From Valencia hispanica (lineage: Eukaryota > Chordata > Actinopteri > Cyprinodontiformes > Valenciidae), in assembly GCA_963556495.2 (NCBI GenBank), contig OY747713.1, positions 50,317,328 through 50,381,327 of the forward strand: DNA of 64,000 nt, read 5' to 3'. The first letter of the stretch is position 1; every line of letters starts with the position of its first letter. Below the pieces are notes generated by a model, which was given only the letters and a program-made list of their open reading frames with translations, was not told the DNA's origin and ran no database searches. Shown one piece after another: positions 21,736-32,159 of the stretch. The position numbers and the translations under genes were made by a program.

Positions 21736-22665
21736 TACCCCGTCACAGAGTACATAGTGATAGGAAAACAAGGTGCAGCTATAAATGTGAAGCCAAACCC
21801 ATTCATTGAGAGATGGTACAATGTACCAGAATCTGCACCACACATAACTCTGTCAGTTAATGAAGGCTTTGAATCCAAAGCTTTGGGGCCAATGATGTTA
21901 ACAGCAAACCAGGCTCCATGGCAAACAACAGATAATCCTCTAATCTTTACGACTAAAGATTCAGCTATGATTAAAATCCTTTGCAAAACTGCTACACTTG
22001 CTAAACCACAAATAGTGTAGATCCCAAAGAAACAGGAAAAACAACAGTTTTGAAAATCCAAAACCCGCCAGGACACGTTGAAAAAGGACACGTTAGACCA
22101 TGTCCCAGAACAGCTTTGGTCAAAACAAGACACAGATGTAGGTCTGGTACAATCAGCCAGTCTAGTTGAAATACACCTAAAACAGAATTTCAGACTACCT
22201 AATCGTCCTCAATACCCAATGAAACCAGAAGCAGAACAAGGAGTGAGTGCAACACTTTATGGCCTACAAAAAGCAGGAGTCTTGAAAGAAACAAATAGTG
22301 TTTGTAATACGCTCATCTTTCCAGTCTTAAAAGCAGATGAGTCCAAGTATCGTTTGGTGCATGACTTAACTATCAACGCCATAATCGAAGATTGGCTTGC
22401 AGAAGACCCAAATCTGCATACATTACTCACAAATTTACTTCCTGATGCCAAATTTTTCACCATCATAGATCTGTGTTCGGCATTTTTTAGTATTCCTTTG
22501 GCAGAAGCCTCCCAGTACCTTTTTGCTTTTAGGCACAGAGGAAAACAATACACATACACAAGACTCCCACATGGATTTAAACACAGCCCTCGCGTGTTTA
22601 ATCAAATCCTTAAACAGGATCTTGAAGGGATTGACATCGAAGGGTACCTTAATACAGTATGTTGA
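21736..22665 (+). pseudogene. Retroviral pol: pre-RT region and reverse transcriptase, broken
   Basis: A 87-residue ORF (21757-22020) ends in TAG. A 195-residue ORF (22078-22665) then carries the reverse transcriptase fingers and palm with the catalytic block IIDLCSAFFSIPL and the LPHGFKHSP segment. This reading frame ends just before the active-site loop, which continues in another frame. The product would copy viral RNA into DNA; this copy cannot make a full enzyme. Fish gamma/epsilon-type pol is the closest family by eye. Confidence 0.75.
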
Positions 22666-22939
22666 TGACATACTAATTTGCTCAAAAACCATTGAAAGTT
22701 GCCACCAAGACTCAATTAAAGTACTTACCAGATTGGCTAAAGGAGGCCATAAGGCCTCTCAAGCAAAACTCCAATATTGTCATCCACAGGTAGAGTACCT
22801 GGGGAGAGTGGTCTCCCATGGTTCTGTCTCCACTTCACCAGAACATGTGGAAGTAGTCAGCAAAGCTCCACAGCCAAAAACAGTTGGTCAAATGATGACA
22901 TTTTTAGGAATGACAGCTCTGAATGGATCGACAGTTACG

Positions 22940-22942
<3 letters not shown>
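22523..22942 (+). pseudogene. Retroviral pol continuation with YVDD, frameshifted and truncated
   Basis: In a different frame from the upstream RT ORF, sequence from about 22640 encodes the YVDD active-site loop (22658-22669) and LICSKT, then the thumb and connection start. A second frame change occurs near 22915. Coding similarity ends at 22940, where (TA)n begins; RNase H and integrase are absent. Confidence 0.7.

Positions 22943-23027
<85 letters not shown>
22941..23027. repeat. (TA)n microsatellite
   Basis: About 43 uninterrupted TA units join the retroviral pol directly to an unrelated LTR-like fragment. The Ile/Tyr repeat ORFs across it are artefacts. Confidence 0.95.
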
Positions 23028-23028
<1 letters not shown>

Positions 23029-23029
<1 letters not shown>

Positions 23030-23564
23030 AAGACCTAATTCTCTACCCAGACCAAAAGAAATAAACCAGGTTTTCCTACTGGGTGATGATTCTCTCAACA
23101 GTCCACGACGAAACGTCTTGAAAGTGTCCAGTTTAAAGGAGAGCGGTTTTGCGCAAAACCGAGGTCGGAAAGGCGGACGTCCGACTTTAGGCGCTGAGGG
23201 ACTCAGGGCAGATTTCAATAGAGCTCAGATGGCCATCGGACTACCTGGTACAGGAAAGTCTGTTTGCTCTGCCGATTCACTTCGAAGTTTAAAAGGGAAG
23301 TTCTTCCTGGTCCAGTAAGTTTGAATGGAAAAAGGGAAAATGCTAGCAGTGGATTAAAGCGTCTTCTTACGGCACCGCTTGGGGACCAAAAGACGAAGAT
23401 TTCAATATTCGCGCTGCCTTTTATCAACTCTGTGATGTCATCACTGGCCACAGACCAATGAGAATGGGTTGAGGGCAGCGCAACGGATGCTGGGAGATGT
23501 AGTTCGTTCAGTGAAAGGATGCTGGGAGATGCAGTTCATTCAGTAAAAGGCCATAGCCTCAACA
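23029..23564 (-). repeat. Partial copy of the LTR-like element at 57825-59141
   Basis: Homologous to 58562-59141. Both copies end at the same place, CCTCAACA on the plus strand (TGTTGAGG on the minus strand), after which the flanks differ. That marks a true element terminus. The rest of the element is missing beyond the (TA)n tract. Confidence 0.8.
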
Positions 23565-25134
23565 TCCCCCTTTTAGTTCCAAAGAATGCGCACTGTTCAG
23601 TCTTTGGAGCTAGAACCAGGTTCATTGTTCATTACGTCCAGGAATGCCGCTGTCCTTCAGCGGGAAGGTGTAACAGTTCAGTCCATTACGTCCAAGAATG
23701 TCGCTGTCCTTCAGTGGGAAGGTGTAAGAATTCAGTCCATTAAATCCGAATCTGGTCCCAGCACCAACCTGCATGATCTTCCCCTCATCAACCAAAAAAT
23801 ACCGGCCAGAGGTCTCAGCTAGAGCACCCCATCTGATCTTTATTCTGCCGCTCCAGGAAAACTGCCTGTTTATTCTAATAAAGCTTAAAGAACGGTAAAG
23901 GAAGAGGTCATTCAGGTTAATCCTGCATGAATACCTTCAAATAACTACACAAGAATTTATCCTAATGTCAATTTTAACTATTTCTTTTTCAAAAGTCATT
24001 TTAAATTGTTCAAAGTAAGCTTTATGTTCATATCTTTTAAAAACTGTAATAATAATGTAACTGTTAATAAAATGACTTGATATTTACTATTTTTTTAATT
24101 CAATTTATTTATAACAACCATAGAACAACTAAATAACCAATGTGACAAAAACATAATTGACAAACAGAAAACAGTCGATCCATCCGGTCTCTCCTGTCCT
24201 CAGCCTCCTGTTGCTGCTTCATGTCCAAAACAAGAAATCAAAAACTGTTTACAAAAAGAGCAACACAAAAACGTTTAAGAAAATCTATATTTATTAACAC
24301 GATCAGTAAGAAATTATCTATTGATGCTTTGTTGCACATGCACATATAGTACTTTTTCATAAAAATTAAAAAATCTCATTTGTTTTTGGCAAAGGGAGAC
24401 ATTCCCCCCCAGATCCACCAGAAATGTCCGCATAAAATAAATAGAAAATAAGTAAAGATGAGGAACAAAGCAACTGTGTTAATTACAAGAGATCACGTAC
24501 TGAGATAACAGGTTCTGTAGTTTTGAGGCTTAATAAGACTCCTCTAAGCGTAAGGTGTTTAACTGGATTTATTCTTTTACCACCATGCCACCGTGGCCCA
24601 ATTATGCCCCTATAAAGACGTAATAATTTCTTCTAAAAAGAGTCGTCTTTTTGCTTTATTTGCAAAAACCGAAATTAGCTATATATAAGCGGGGCAATAC
24701 AGGGAGAACCATTAGACCAACATACGAGCTTATTTACGAGCGATGGTTTGCAAAATAATATTAAAATACATGTCTATACAAACAACAAAAGCCAAACAAC
24801 ACAACCGCTTTAAGTTTTTTATTTTTGTACCGCCAGAATTTTACGTACTTACATTTAAAACTGTACTCCCGTACTGCTTTGCCTCCTGTTCCGACCGGCA
24901 TTGTTGCTGGAACAAAAATCTCCCGTTTGGCCCGCGATGCATTTTGGGATACGAAGAGCATTAAAGGATACACCGGACCCATCCTTCAAATTGGTGAAAA
25001 GAAGGATGGATTTATGCGCCGCATTTGCAGGATCCTTCGAATTTGGACAGCCTTTGTCGCGGCGCTGTGACGTGGCATCCGTCAAATAAGTTCTCTGAAG
25101 GATGCAGACCCTGAATTTGGACACAGCCAAGGAC
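23565..25134. other. Noncoding stretch with short repeats
   Basis: Contains a twice-repeated segment of about 50 bp (CATTACGTCCAGGAATG near 23632 and CATTACGTCCAAGAATG near 23682), then AT-rich sequence without a convincing gene. Near 24975-25120 are inverted and direct short repeats (CCATCCTTC...GAAGGATGG; GAATTTGGACAGCC and GAATTTGGACACAGCC) that look like the end of a small non-autonomous element abutting the next LINE. Confidence 0.5.
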
Positions 25135-25137
25135 TGC

Positions 25138-26007
25138 AGTGTTATGTGTTTTACAGAGACGTGGCTGTTGGATCATATCCCCGACTCCAACGTCTGTCTG
25201 CCAGGCTTCCTGACTGTACGAGCAGACAGAGATCTGAAAACGAGCAGGAAAAGAAAAGGAGGTGGAGTAGCAGTGCTTGTCAACAACAGATGGTGTCATC
25301 CAGGACATGTTACTGTGAAATGTCGTCTCTGCAGCCCAGATCTCGAACTCTTGGCAGTAAGTTTTCGTCCATATTATTTACCACGAGAGTTCACCAGTGT
25401 AATTTTGGCAGTTGTTTACATTCCACCTTCAGTCGTTGGCGACAATGCATGTGATGTCATCAGTTCCGTTGTTGCTAAGCTACAGACACAGCACCCAAAT
25501 GCATTTGTGGCAATATCTGGTGATTTTAATCATGCCTCGCTCTCTACTACACTAACAACATTTTAACAGTTTGTCAGCTGCTCTACAAGAGAAAACAGGA
25601 CCTTGGATTTGTTTTATGCAAATGTAAAGAATACATACATGTCCAAACCAAGACCTCTTCTGGGACAATCAGATCACAGTCTTGTTTTTCTCTGTTTAGA
25701 ATATAAACGACTTGTTAGAGGCAACCTGTTACAAAGAAAACAGTGAGAAATTGGTCACTGGAAGCTGAAGAAGCCCTGCAAGGTTCTTTTGCAACCACAG
25801 ATATGATGACTCTTTGCCAAGCACATGGAGAGGACATAAATGCCATGACTGAGTGTGTGACTGACTATAGAAACTTCTGTGTGGACAACATCATCCCCAC
25901 CAGAACAGTGAGATGCTTCCCTAATAACAAACCATGGATCACCAGTGACCTGAAGGAACTGCTAAACAAGAAAAACAAACCTTCAGGGAGGGAGACAGGG
26001 AATTACT
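25138..26007 (+). pseudogene. Rex1-like endonuclease, broken
   Basis: An APE-type endonuclease segment with CFTETWLLD, GGGVAVLVNN and AISGDFNHA. A TAA at 25564-25566 replaces the CAA seen in copy 2, and further frame changes follow (about 25710 and 25990). In an active LINE this domain nicks the insertion site. The segment after the endonuclease (from 25743) is the linker to the reverse transcriptase. Confidence 0.7.
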
Positions 26008-26328
26008 GAGGAGTATACAGAATCAACTTAAGGTCAAGATCAGAGACAGCAAGGAGGCATACAGGAAGAAGCTGGAGAACAAACTACAGAGGAACAATAT
26101 CCGAGATGTCTTGTCAGAAATGAGAAAGATCACAGGGTTTAAGGACAGGAAGGATTGGATAGATGGAAGTCTGGACAGAGCCAATGAACTGAACACATTC
26201 TTCAACAGGTTCAGTTCAGGAACTAGCTCAGCATCCTTCTCTCCTGTTCCCAGCCAAACAGATATCCCACTCTCCTCTGATCAACAGCTTTCCTGTTACA
26301 CCTCGATGTTTTATCCTTCACCTCAGCC

Positions 26329-27783
26329 ATGGACTCTTCTGATTCCACAAGTTTGACTTCAACCAAGTCAGGAAATGCTGGTACCCTCTTTGCCTCCGCC
26401 TGCCACTTGTTTGTCTCCAAAAGTCAGGTGAAGAGGCAGCTGGAGAAACTGAACCGGAACATGGCTGCAGGTCCAGATGGTGTCAGCCCCAGAGTCCTGA
26501 AGTACTGTGCAGAGCAGCTCTGTGGGATTCTTTAGCACCTCTTCAACCTTAGCCTAACTCAGGAGAAGGTTCCAGTGTTGTGGAAGACATCCTGCCTTGT
26601 TCCAGTACAAAAAATAACTCTCCCATCAGTCATCAATAACTATAGACCTGTTGCCCTGACATCCCACATCAAGAAGGTCCTTGAGAGACTCCTGTTGGGA
26701 CCCCTGAGTAAGCAAACAAGAACGTATCAGGACCCACTGCAGTTTGCTTATCGCTGTGGAGTTGGAGTTGAAGATGCCATCATCCACCTGCTTCAACTAA
26801 CCCACTGTCATCTGGACAAAGCAGGCAGCAGTGTGAGAATCATGTTCTTTGATTTCTCCAGTGCATTTAACACAATTCAGCCTGATTTGCTTTGTCAGAA
26901 ACTTCTGAAGACACAGGTTGAGCCCTCAACAATAGGCTGGATCAAAGACTACCTGACCAACAGACCACAATTTTTGAGACTGAAGTATTGTGTGTCAAAC
27001 CAGGTGGTCAGCAGCACAGGAGCACCACAGGGGACCATGCTCTCACCATTCCTTTTCACTCTGTACACCTCAGACTTCCAGTACAAATCAGAGACCTGTC
27101 ATCTGCAGAAATACTCAGAGGACTCTGGAATTGTCGGGTGTATCAGAGATGGACAAGAAGCTGAATACAGAAAGCTGGTGGACCGCTTTGTGACATGGTG
27201 TGGAAACAATTGTCTCACCTTTAATGTGAACAAAACAAAGGAAATGATTGTAGATTTCAGAAGAAACAGGGATAAGTCAAACGCTGTTTCCATCATGGGA
27301 GAAGAAGTGGAGGTGGTTGAGGAGTATAAATACCTCAGAGTTCACATTGATAGACTGGACTGGAGACTGAACAGTGAAGCCGTCCACAAGAAGGGACAGA
27401 GCAGACTGCACTTCTTGAGGAAGCTTAGGTCCTTCAAGGTTTGCAGTAAGATCCTGTAGATCTTCTACAAGGCCGTTGTGGAAAGTGTAATCTCTTCAGC
27501 CATCACCTGTTGGGGTAGCAGCATCAGAGCCAGGGATTTAAAAAGGCTAAACAACCTGATAAAGAAGGCTGGTTCTGTTCTTGGGACAACTGTGGAACAT
27601 CTGGAGATGATAATGCAAAGAAGGATTCTTTATCAAATCAAAAAAATTATGGACATCCCTGAGCATTCTCTTCATGAGACTGTCATACAACAACAGAGCG
27701 TTTTCAGTCGGAGGCCTCTTCAGTTTCGCTGCAATACAGGCTGCTACAGGAAATCCTTCCGGTCTCGAGACATACATCACTAA
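26329..27783 (+). pseudogene. Rex1-like reverse transcriptase with altered active site
   Basis: ORFs 26329-26535 and 26575-27459 are separated by a TAG at 26533 and are followed by a further piece to 27783. The RT has YRPVALTSH, FFDFSSAFN and GAPQGTMLSPF. The active-site loop, normally Y/F-x-D-D, reads YSED at about 27111-27122, so the first catalytic Asp of this loop is Glu. Together with stops (TAG 27457-27459) this copy is dead. The carboxy-terminal part (AGSVLGTTVEHLE) resembles other fish LINEs of this group. Confidence 0.75.
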
Positions 27784-27900
27784 TTATCACAAATGTTTTG
27801 TGAAAGAGCCTTGTTCAACCATCACTGTGTTTATGTTCTGGTCAAAGCAGTTGAAGGAGCTACTGCTGTAACTAATTATATCTATTCCTTTGTTCATGTA

Positions 27901-28779
27901 TTAGATTTTACTACTGGCTCAAACCTTATATGTTTCACTGTTTCTCACCTATAGATGAATCCACTAAAAGCGTGACTGCTGCCACTAACTTTTTGGTTTT
28001 TCTTTAATATTGAAAGTATTCTTTGTTTTTTTTTTGCTTGGTTGTTTGTTTCTCTTCTATCTTTTCAAGCCACAATCTGCTGTGGCAGATGGCTGATCAC
28101 ACTGAGTCAGAGGTTTCTAGCTGTTAAAAGGGAGTCTATTTTTCCACTATAGCCACTTAGCTACATACCCAGTGTGGGAGATTGCTGCAAAGATACATCA
28201 ATGTTATAACCTCTCCATTCTCACCAAATGCTTGTTCAGGAGGAGGCATTGCTGCAAAGTAAATTAATTGATCCAATCTGCTGGATTTTCATAAAAATAT
28301 TTTTTTACCAATTGGTCTATACTGAACCTGACTGCATTGTATTATACCTAGGATAATACAATGTATTTGCATTTGTAAAAAACATAAATTACGTAAATTG
28401 GAATTTATGTAATTATTTTAAAGTCTATATGATTGGATTAAATTGACTACATATTATACCATATGCTATATCAGGAGAGGGTTATGTTTGGCCCCTTCAG
28501 AATATTTTGACAGCAAAGTCAAAAGCAAGCTTAAATATTTAGTGTGTTGAAAGGCACTGGAAGTCGTAGGAGCCCAGTCTGCGGCAGTATTACATTCAGC
28601 ATAATCTAATAACAACAATTAGCATTTATAACACCACAGACCAATAGAAACAACATTATGAGAATACATTTTGTGATGAGTGAATTAAAAACCAAAAAGC
28701 TGAAGCCTCATGCAGAGAAAGAGAGGTTGTGAAGAATTGCATCATTGCTGCTGCAGAGCTGCTACCTCCTGATGTCAGG
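27901..28779. other. AT-rich noncoding stretch
   Basis: Includes LINE tail sequence at the left. It contains a T-run (28025-28037) and an AT-rich imperfect palindrome around 28330-28400 (CCTAGGATAATACAATG and its partner). I see no gene. Confidence 0.5.
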
Positions 28780-28914
28780 GTTGCGTGTTTAAAGAGGACC
28801 CAAATGCAGAACTTAAATGAACTAAAAATTAATTAAATAATAAATTACAAAACTTACAAAATCACAGGTAAACCAGGGAACATGGAGACCAGGGAACGCG
28901 GGAAGACAGACCTG
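28780..28914 (-). repeat. Distal fragment of the repetitive locus interrupted by Harbinger A
   Basis: TGATGTCAGGGTTGCGTG followed by GGGAACATGGAGACCAGGG-type sequence. Its composition resembles that resuming after the Harbinger element at about 32160, so I infer that the element split one locus. Confidence 0.35.
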
Positions 28915-29178
28915 GGGCCTGTACCATGAAGCCGGATTAGGTGGCTAGCCAGCTATGTTTCAGCTTAGTTTCCGCCGACCCTGGGTTTTAGGTACTATGA
29001 AAGTAGCTCGGCTTTGATCGGTGTTCATTGCCATGGTATCTTACACTGCATGGCTAACCTGCTCCGGGGCAGGTTATGTTCTGGATTCAAGATCTCAGAC
29101 TGAAGTTTGACCAATCAGCTGTGAGCAAAGAAACATATATGTGACGTAACTAATTCCCAGCGTCTGTTCTCTGTTGCA

Positions 29179-30574
29179 ATGGCTTCACCTTTTCTCCCAA
29201 ATCCTGTGGACATCTCCGCGCAAATTGTTAGACGAGCACTTCGTAGAGAACGAGTTTTTAGGGACAGGCAAAATCCATTAGACTTTCCTGATGCGTACTT
29301 GTATGAAAGATACAGATTTTCCGCGGAAGGAATGTCTTATCTCTGTGAGCTTCATGAGCCGCACATAACAAATGTGACTCGTCGAAGCCATGCCCTGACT
29401 GTACCGCAAATGGTATGTATTGCGTTGCGTTTTTTTGCAAGTGGTACATACTTGTATGCGGTCGGGGATGCAGAGAATCTAGGGAAAAACACAGTCTGCC
29501 GAACCATTCGAAAGGTGGTTCTCGCTCTGCAGGGGTACATCAATAGCTTCATTGTGTTCCCTGGACATTTATCGACCATGTCCATAAAAGAGGGCTTTTA
29601 TAAAATTGCCGGTAAGATATCTTGATAGGGTGATATCACATGAACAAATTTAACATTTGAGACTCTTTTTTTTTTTCTTCAAAAAAGCATATTTCACAAG
29701 AAGAAATCTATTATACAGTAGTCTGCAGCAGCTACCTGTTAAGAATGATTTTAAATATATGTCGTTAATTCCTATGATAGGATTCCCTAGAGTCATAGGA
29801 GCAATAGACTGCACACATGTTGCAATCTCCACAGCTTTGGGAAAACATGAGGCAGATTATGTGAACAGAAAGTCCTTTCACAGCCTTAATGTTCAGGTAG
29901 TGCTACTATATAGCCTATGTAAAGTTTTATTTGCATTGAGATCAATCTTTAAATAAATAGTAACTCACAGGACAATAATTTAATGTACATTTCTTCTGCA
30001 GATGACTTGTGATCATGAATGCATGATCACAAGTTTGGATGCCAAATGGCCTGGCTCAGTGCATGACTCACGAATTTTCCAAGAGTCTATTTTGTGTCAG
30101 CGCTTTGAGGAAGGCAAGTTCAATTTGGTACAGTACACTTAAAAAAAATTTTTTTTAATAGCAAAACTTACACAATTTCCCCTTTTCTGTTCTATGACAG
30201 GGCTTTTTGATGGCCTGTTGGTAGGAGATTGAGGTTATGCATGCCAGAGGTTTTTGCTAACCCCCTATCCTGACCCTCAGACAGGGCCACAAAACCGCTT
30301 CAATGTGGCCCTCAGTAAAACCAGGGTCAAGATCGAGATGACCTTTGGCATCCTAAAGGCACGTTTCAACTGCCTTAGGCACTTAAGAGTGTCACCAGAG
30401 CGGGCATTACCGATAGTCGCTGCATGTGCCATTCTGCATAATATAGCCACTATCAGAAAGGAGCGATTACCACCTCAAGACCAGCTTCTCCCTGATGAAA
30501 TTGACCCCATCACACTTGACCACCCAGCTGGCACAGCTGTCAGAGATGCAATCACAACACAATATTTTACTTAA
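29179..30574 (+). pseudogene. Harbinger A transposase (HARBI1-like), four exons, one nonsense codon
   Basis: Exons 29179-29611, 29781-29896, 30002-30113 and 30201-30574 join in frame to 344 codons plus the terminal stop. The first catalytic Asp is D154 (AIDCTHV), the second D230 (LVGD) and the Glu E266 (KIEMTFG), the DDE set of the DDE_Tnp_4 family. Intron 3 appears to use a GC donor (GCAAGT at 30114). TGA at 30230-30232 directly after D230 breaks the frame. Apart from this single codon the gene reads intact, which suggests recent inactivation. The product would cut and join the element ends with help from the Myb-like protein. Confidence 0.8.
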
Positions 30575-30723
30575 CAAAAGCACACTGACACTGCAGATAT
30601 GTCTCACACTGTTTTATTGGTCATCATGTGGTTAGGGGGAAAGAAAGAGAGCAAGAAAAATTACATTAATAAACATTCATAATGTTCATACTAAAGGGTT
30701 ACTTGGTTAAAAAAAAGTTCACA

Positions 30724-31791
30724 TACTGAGATCTGTTTTTTCCAGCTGTTTGATCTCCAATTTAATTTTCTTAATTTGGAGCCTCCTCAGCTCACAGTCC
30801 AGCTCCTTCAGTGTGCAGTCTAGTGTGAGGCTCCTTTTGTACAGGGCCCTGACTGAGTCTGTTTCCACCTGAAACAATTCCACCACAAACAATCACTACA
30901 CGTTTTCTGGAGGTTGATCAAATCACAAAAAGTGGCATGACTTTCTACAAACACAGGACTGACTGTAAATTATGTCAAGGGTTTAAAGCATTACCTTGTT
31001 CACATTCCTTCTGTAGCCCATTGAGGTAGAGGCCTCAGTTTCTGGGGCAGGTTGTGAAAAATCCTACAAAAGAGATGTGTAACGGCCAGTCACTTAATTA
31101 TGACATTCAAATGTGTGCCATAATAAAAAGCTCAGTGCATTCATCTCAGCAACGGTCTCAGAACACACAGACAGAGTGTCTTCATCGTTTGGTTCACCCT
31201 AATAAATTAAGGCCAATGTAAAGCATAACTGTTATAAAGAAGGTTATGTTTGGTGTTCTGTCTACTGCATACTGACCTCTGTGTGGGAGACTGTGTGCAT
31301 GTGTGCTGGCTTCAACAGGTACACTGTATTTCCCTCTACTGCAGCACAGAGTCAGCCATATTTAACTTTTTAAAAAACATTAGTAATGCATTGTACACAC
31401 ATACCCAGTGTCACTTGCTTAGATGAGCCAGCACCAGGGTCAGAATGTACAGCACATGCAATCCCATCCATAATCGCCCGCCCCTTGTTGTTGCTCAGAG
31501 CCAACTCCTCTGCCACAGTGTAATCTTGAGGAGGTGGCCCTCCCCCAGTCTTCCTTATTTCAATTTTTTTTCAGTTTGCTGCAAACAAGTGTTTGTGATT
31601 AAATGTTCAAAGAAAATAATAAAAGGTTATGGTAAATACTCACCACTTTGAATTATATTTTTATAATTTGTCTTGATCTGCTGCCAAGAACGTTTAGAGT
31701 TGAGGTTCCATCAAAAAAATCAATGAATATCATTCTTTCTTAGGATGTAATAGCCTATACATTCACATTTTACATACATCTACAAACACAT

Positions 31792-31864
<73 letters not shown>

Positions 31865-32103
31865 ACACGAATACATTTTCATTTTAGCATTTAATATATT
31901 TTTAATATGCTTAGCCTACATAAATGTACATTAATTGTTTAACCCACGCAACCAATCAGCAATCTTCCTCCACAATTTTCTCTTGCTTTGGCAGCAGATA
32001 CAGTGTTACTGCGTGTTTGAAAAATATTTCGAAATTCTTCATATTTCTGGAGAATAATCTCTTGCTCCTCCGTTGAAAAGTATATAGATCTCGCTTTATC
32101 CAT
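30724..32103 (-). pseudogene. Harbinger A Myb/SANT-like DNA-binding protein, spliced, broken
   Basis: The start ATG is at 32103 (MDKARSIYFSTEEQ). The Myb-like helices continue at about 31975-31945 in another frame after loss of one A from an A-run. Further coding blocks lie at about 31710-31643 (SKRSWQQIKTNYKN), 31590-31405 (KTGGGPPPQDYTVAEELAL, preceded by an in-frame TGA) and 30880-30724 (a coiled coil, LKELDCELRRLQIKKIKLE). This is the second protein of Harbinger elements, which binds DNA and brings the transposase into the nucleus. A frameshift and a nonsense codon disable it. Exon edges are approximate. Confidence 0.65.
31795..31862. repeat. (TA)n microsatellite inside Harbinger A
   Basis: About 34 TA units between two exons of the Myb-like gene. 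Confidence 0.95.
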
Positions 32104-32159
32104 ATCGAACGCGATTGGTTGTTCAGTGTCGTCGTCACTCTTTTATGTGCACGCGCAAA

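Larger units (their letters stand above)
13565..22942 (+). mobile_element. Endogenous retrovirus, broken and truncated, inserted in the macrosatellite
   Basis: Order seen: 5' LTR, primer-binding-like sequence, gag matrix-like pieces, unknown insert, gag capsid and nucleocapsid, L2-like LINE insert, pol reverse transcriptase, then an abrupt end at a (TA)n tract. No 3' LTR is visible. The capsid and reverse transcriptase resemble the gamma/epsilon-type endogenous retroviruses common in fish genomes. Gag and pol carry stops and frameshifts and the protease region is missing, so the copy is defective. The target is the promoter-proximal part of a macrosatellite unit. Confidence 0.8.
25135..27900 (+). 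mobile_element. Rex1/Babar-like LINE copy 1, 5'-truncated
   Basis: Homologous to 36008-37830 from its first base onward, but lacking the 5' region present at 35543-36007, as expected for 5' truncation. It contains endonuclease, reverse transcriptase and the carboxy-terminal region, and runs on into a noncoding tail. The family name rests on the FFDFSSAFNTIQP and STGAPQGTMLSPFLF type of RT and is moderately certain. Confidence 0.75.

Noticed and set aside
22923..23060. Ile-Tyr repeat proteins
   Set aside because: Pure translation of (TA)n; the same applies at 54158-54614.
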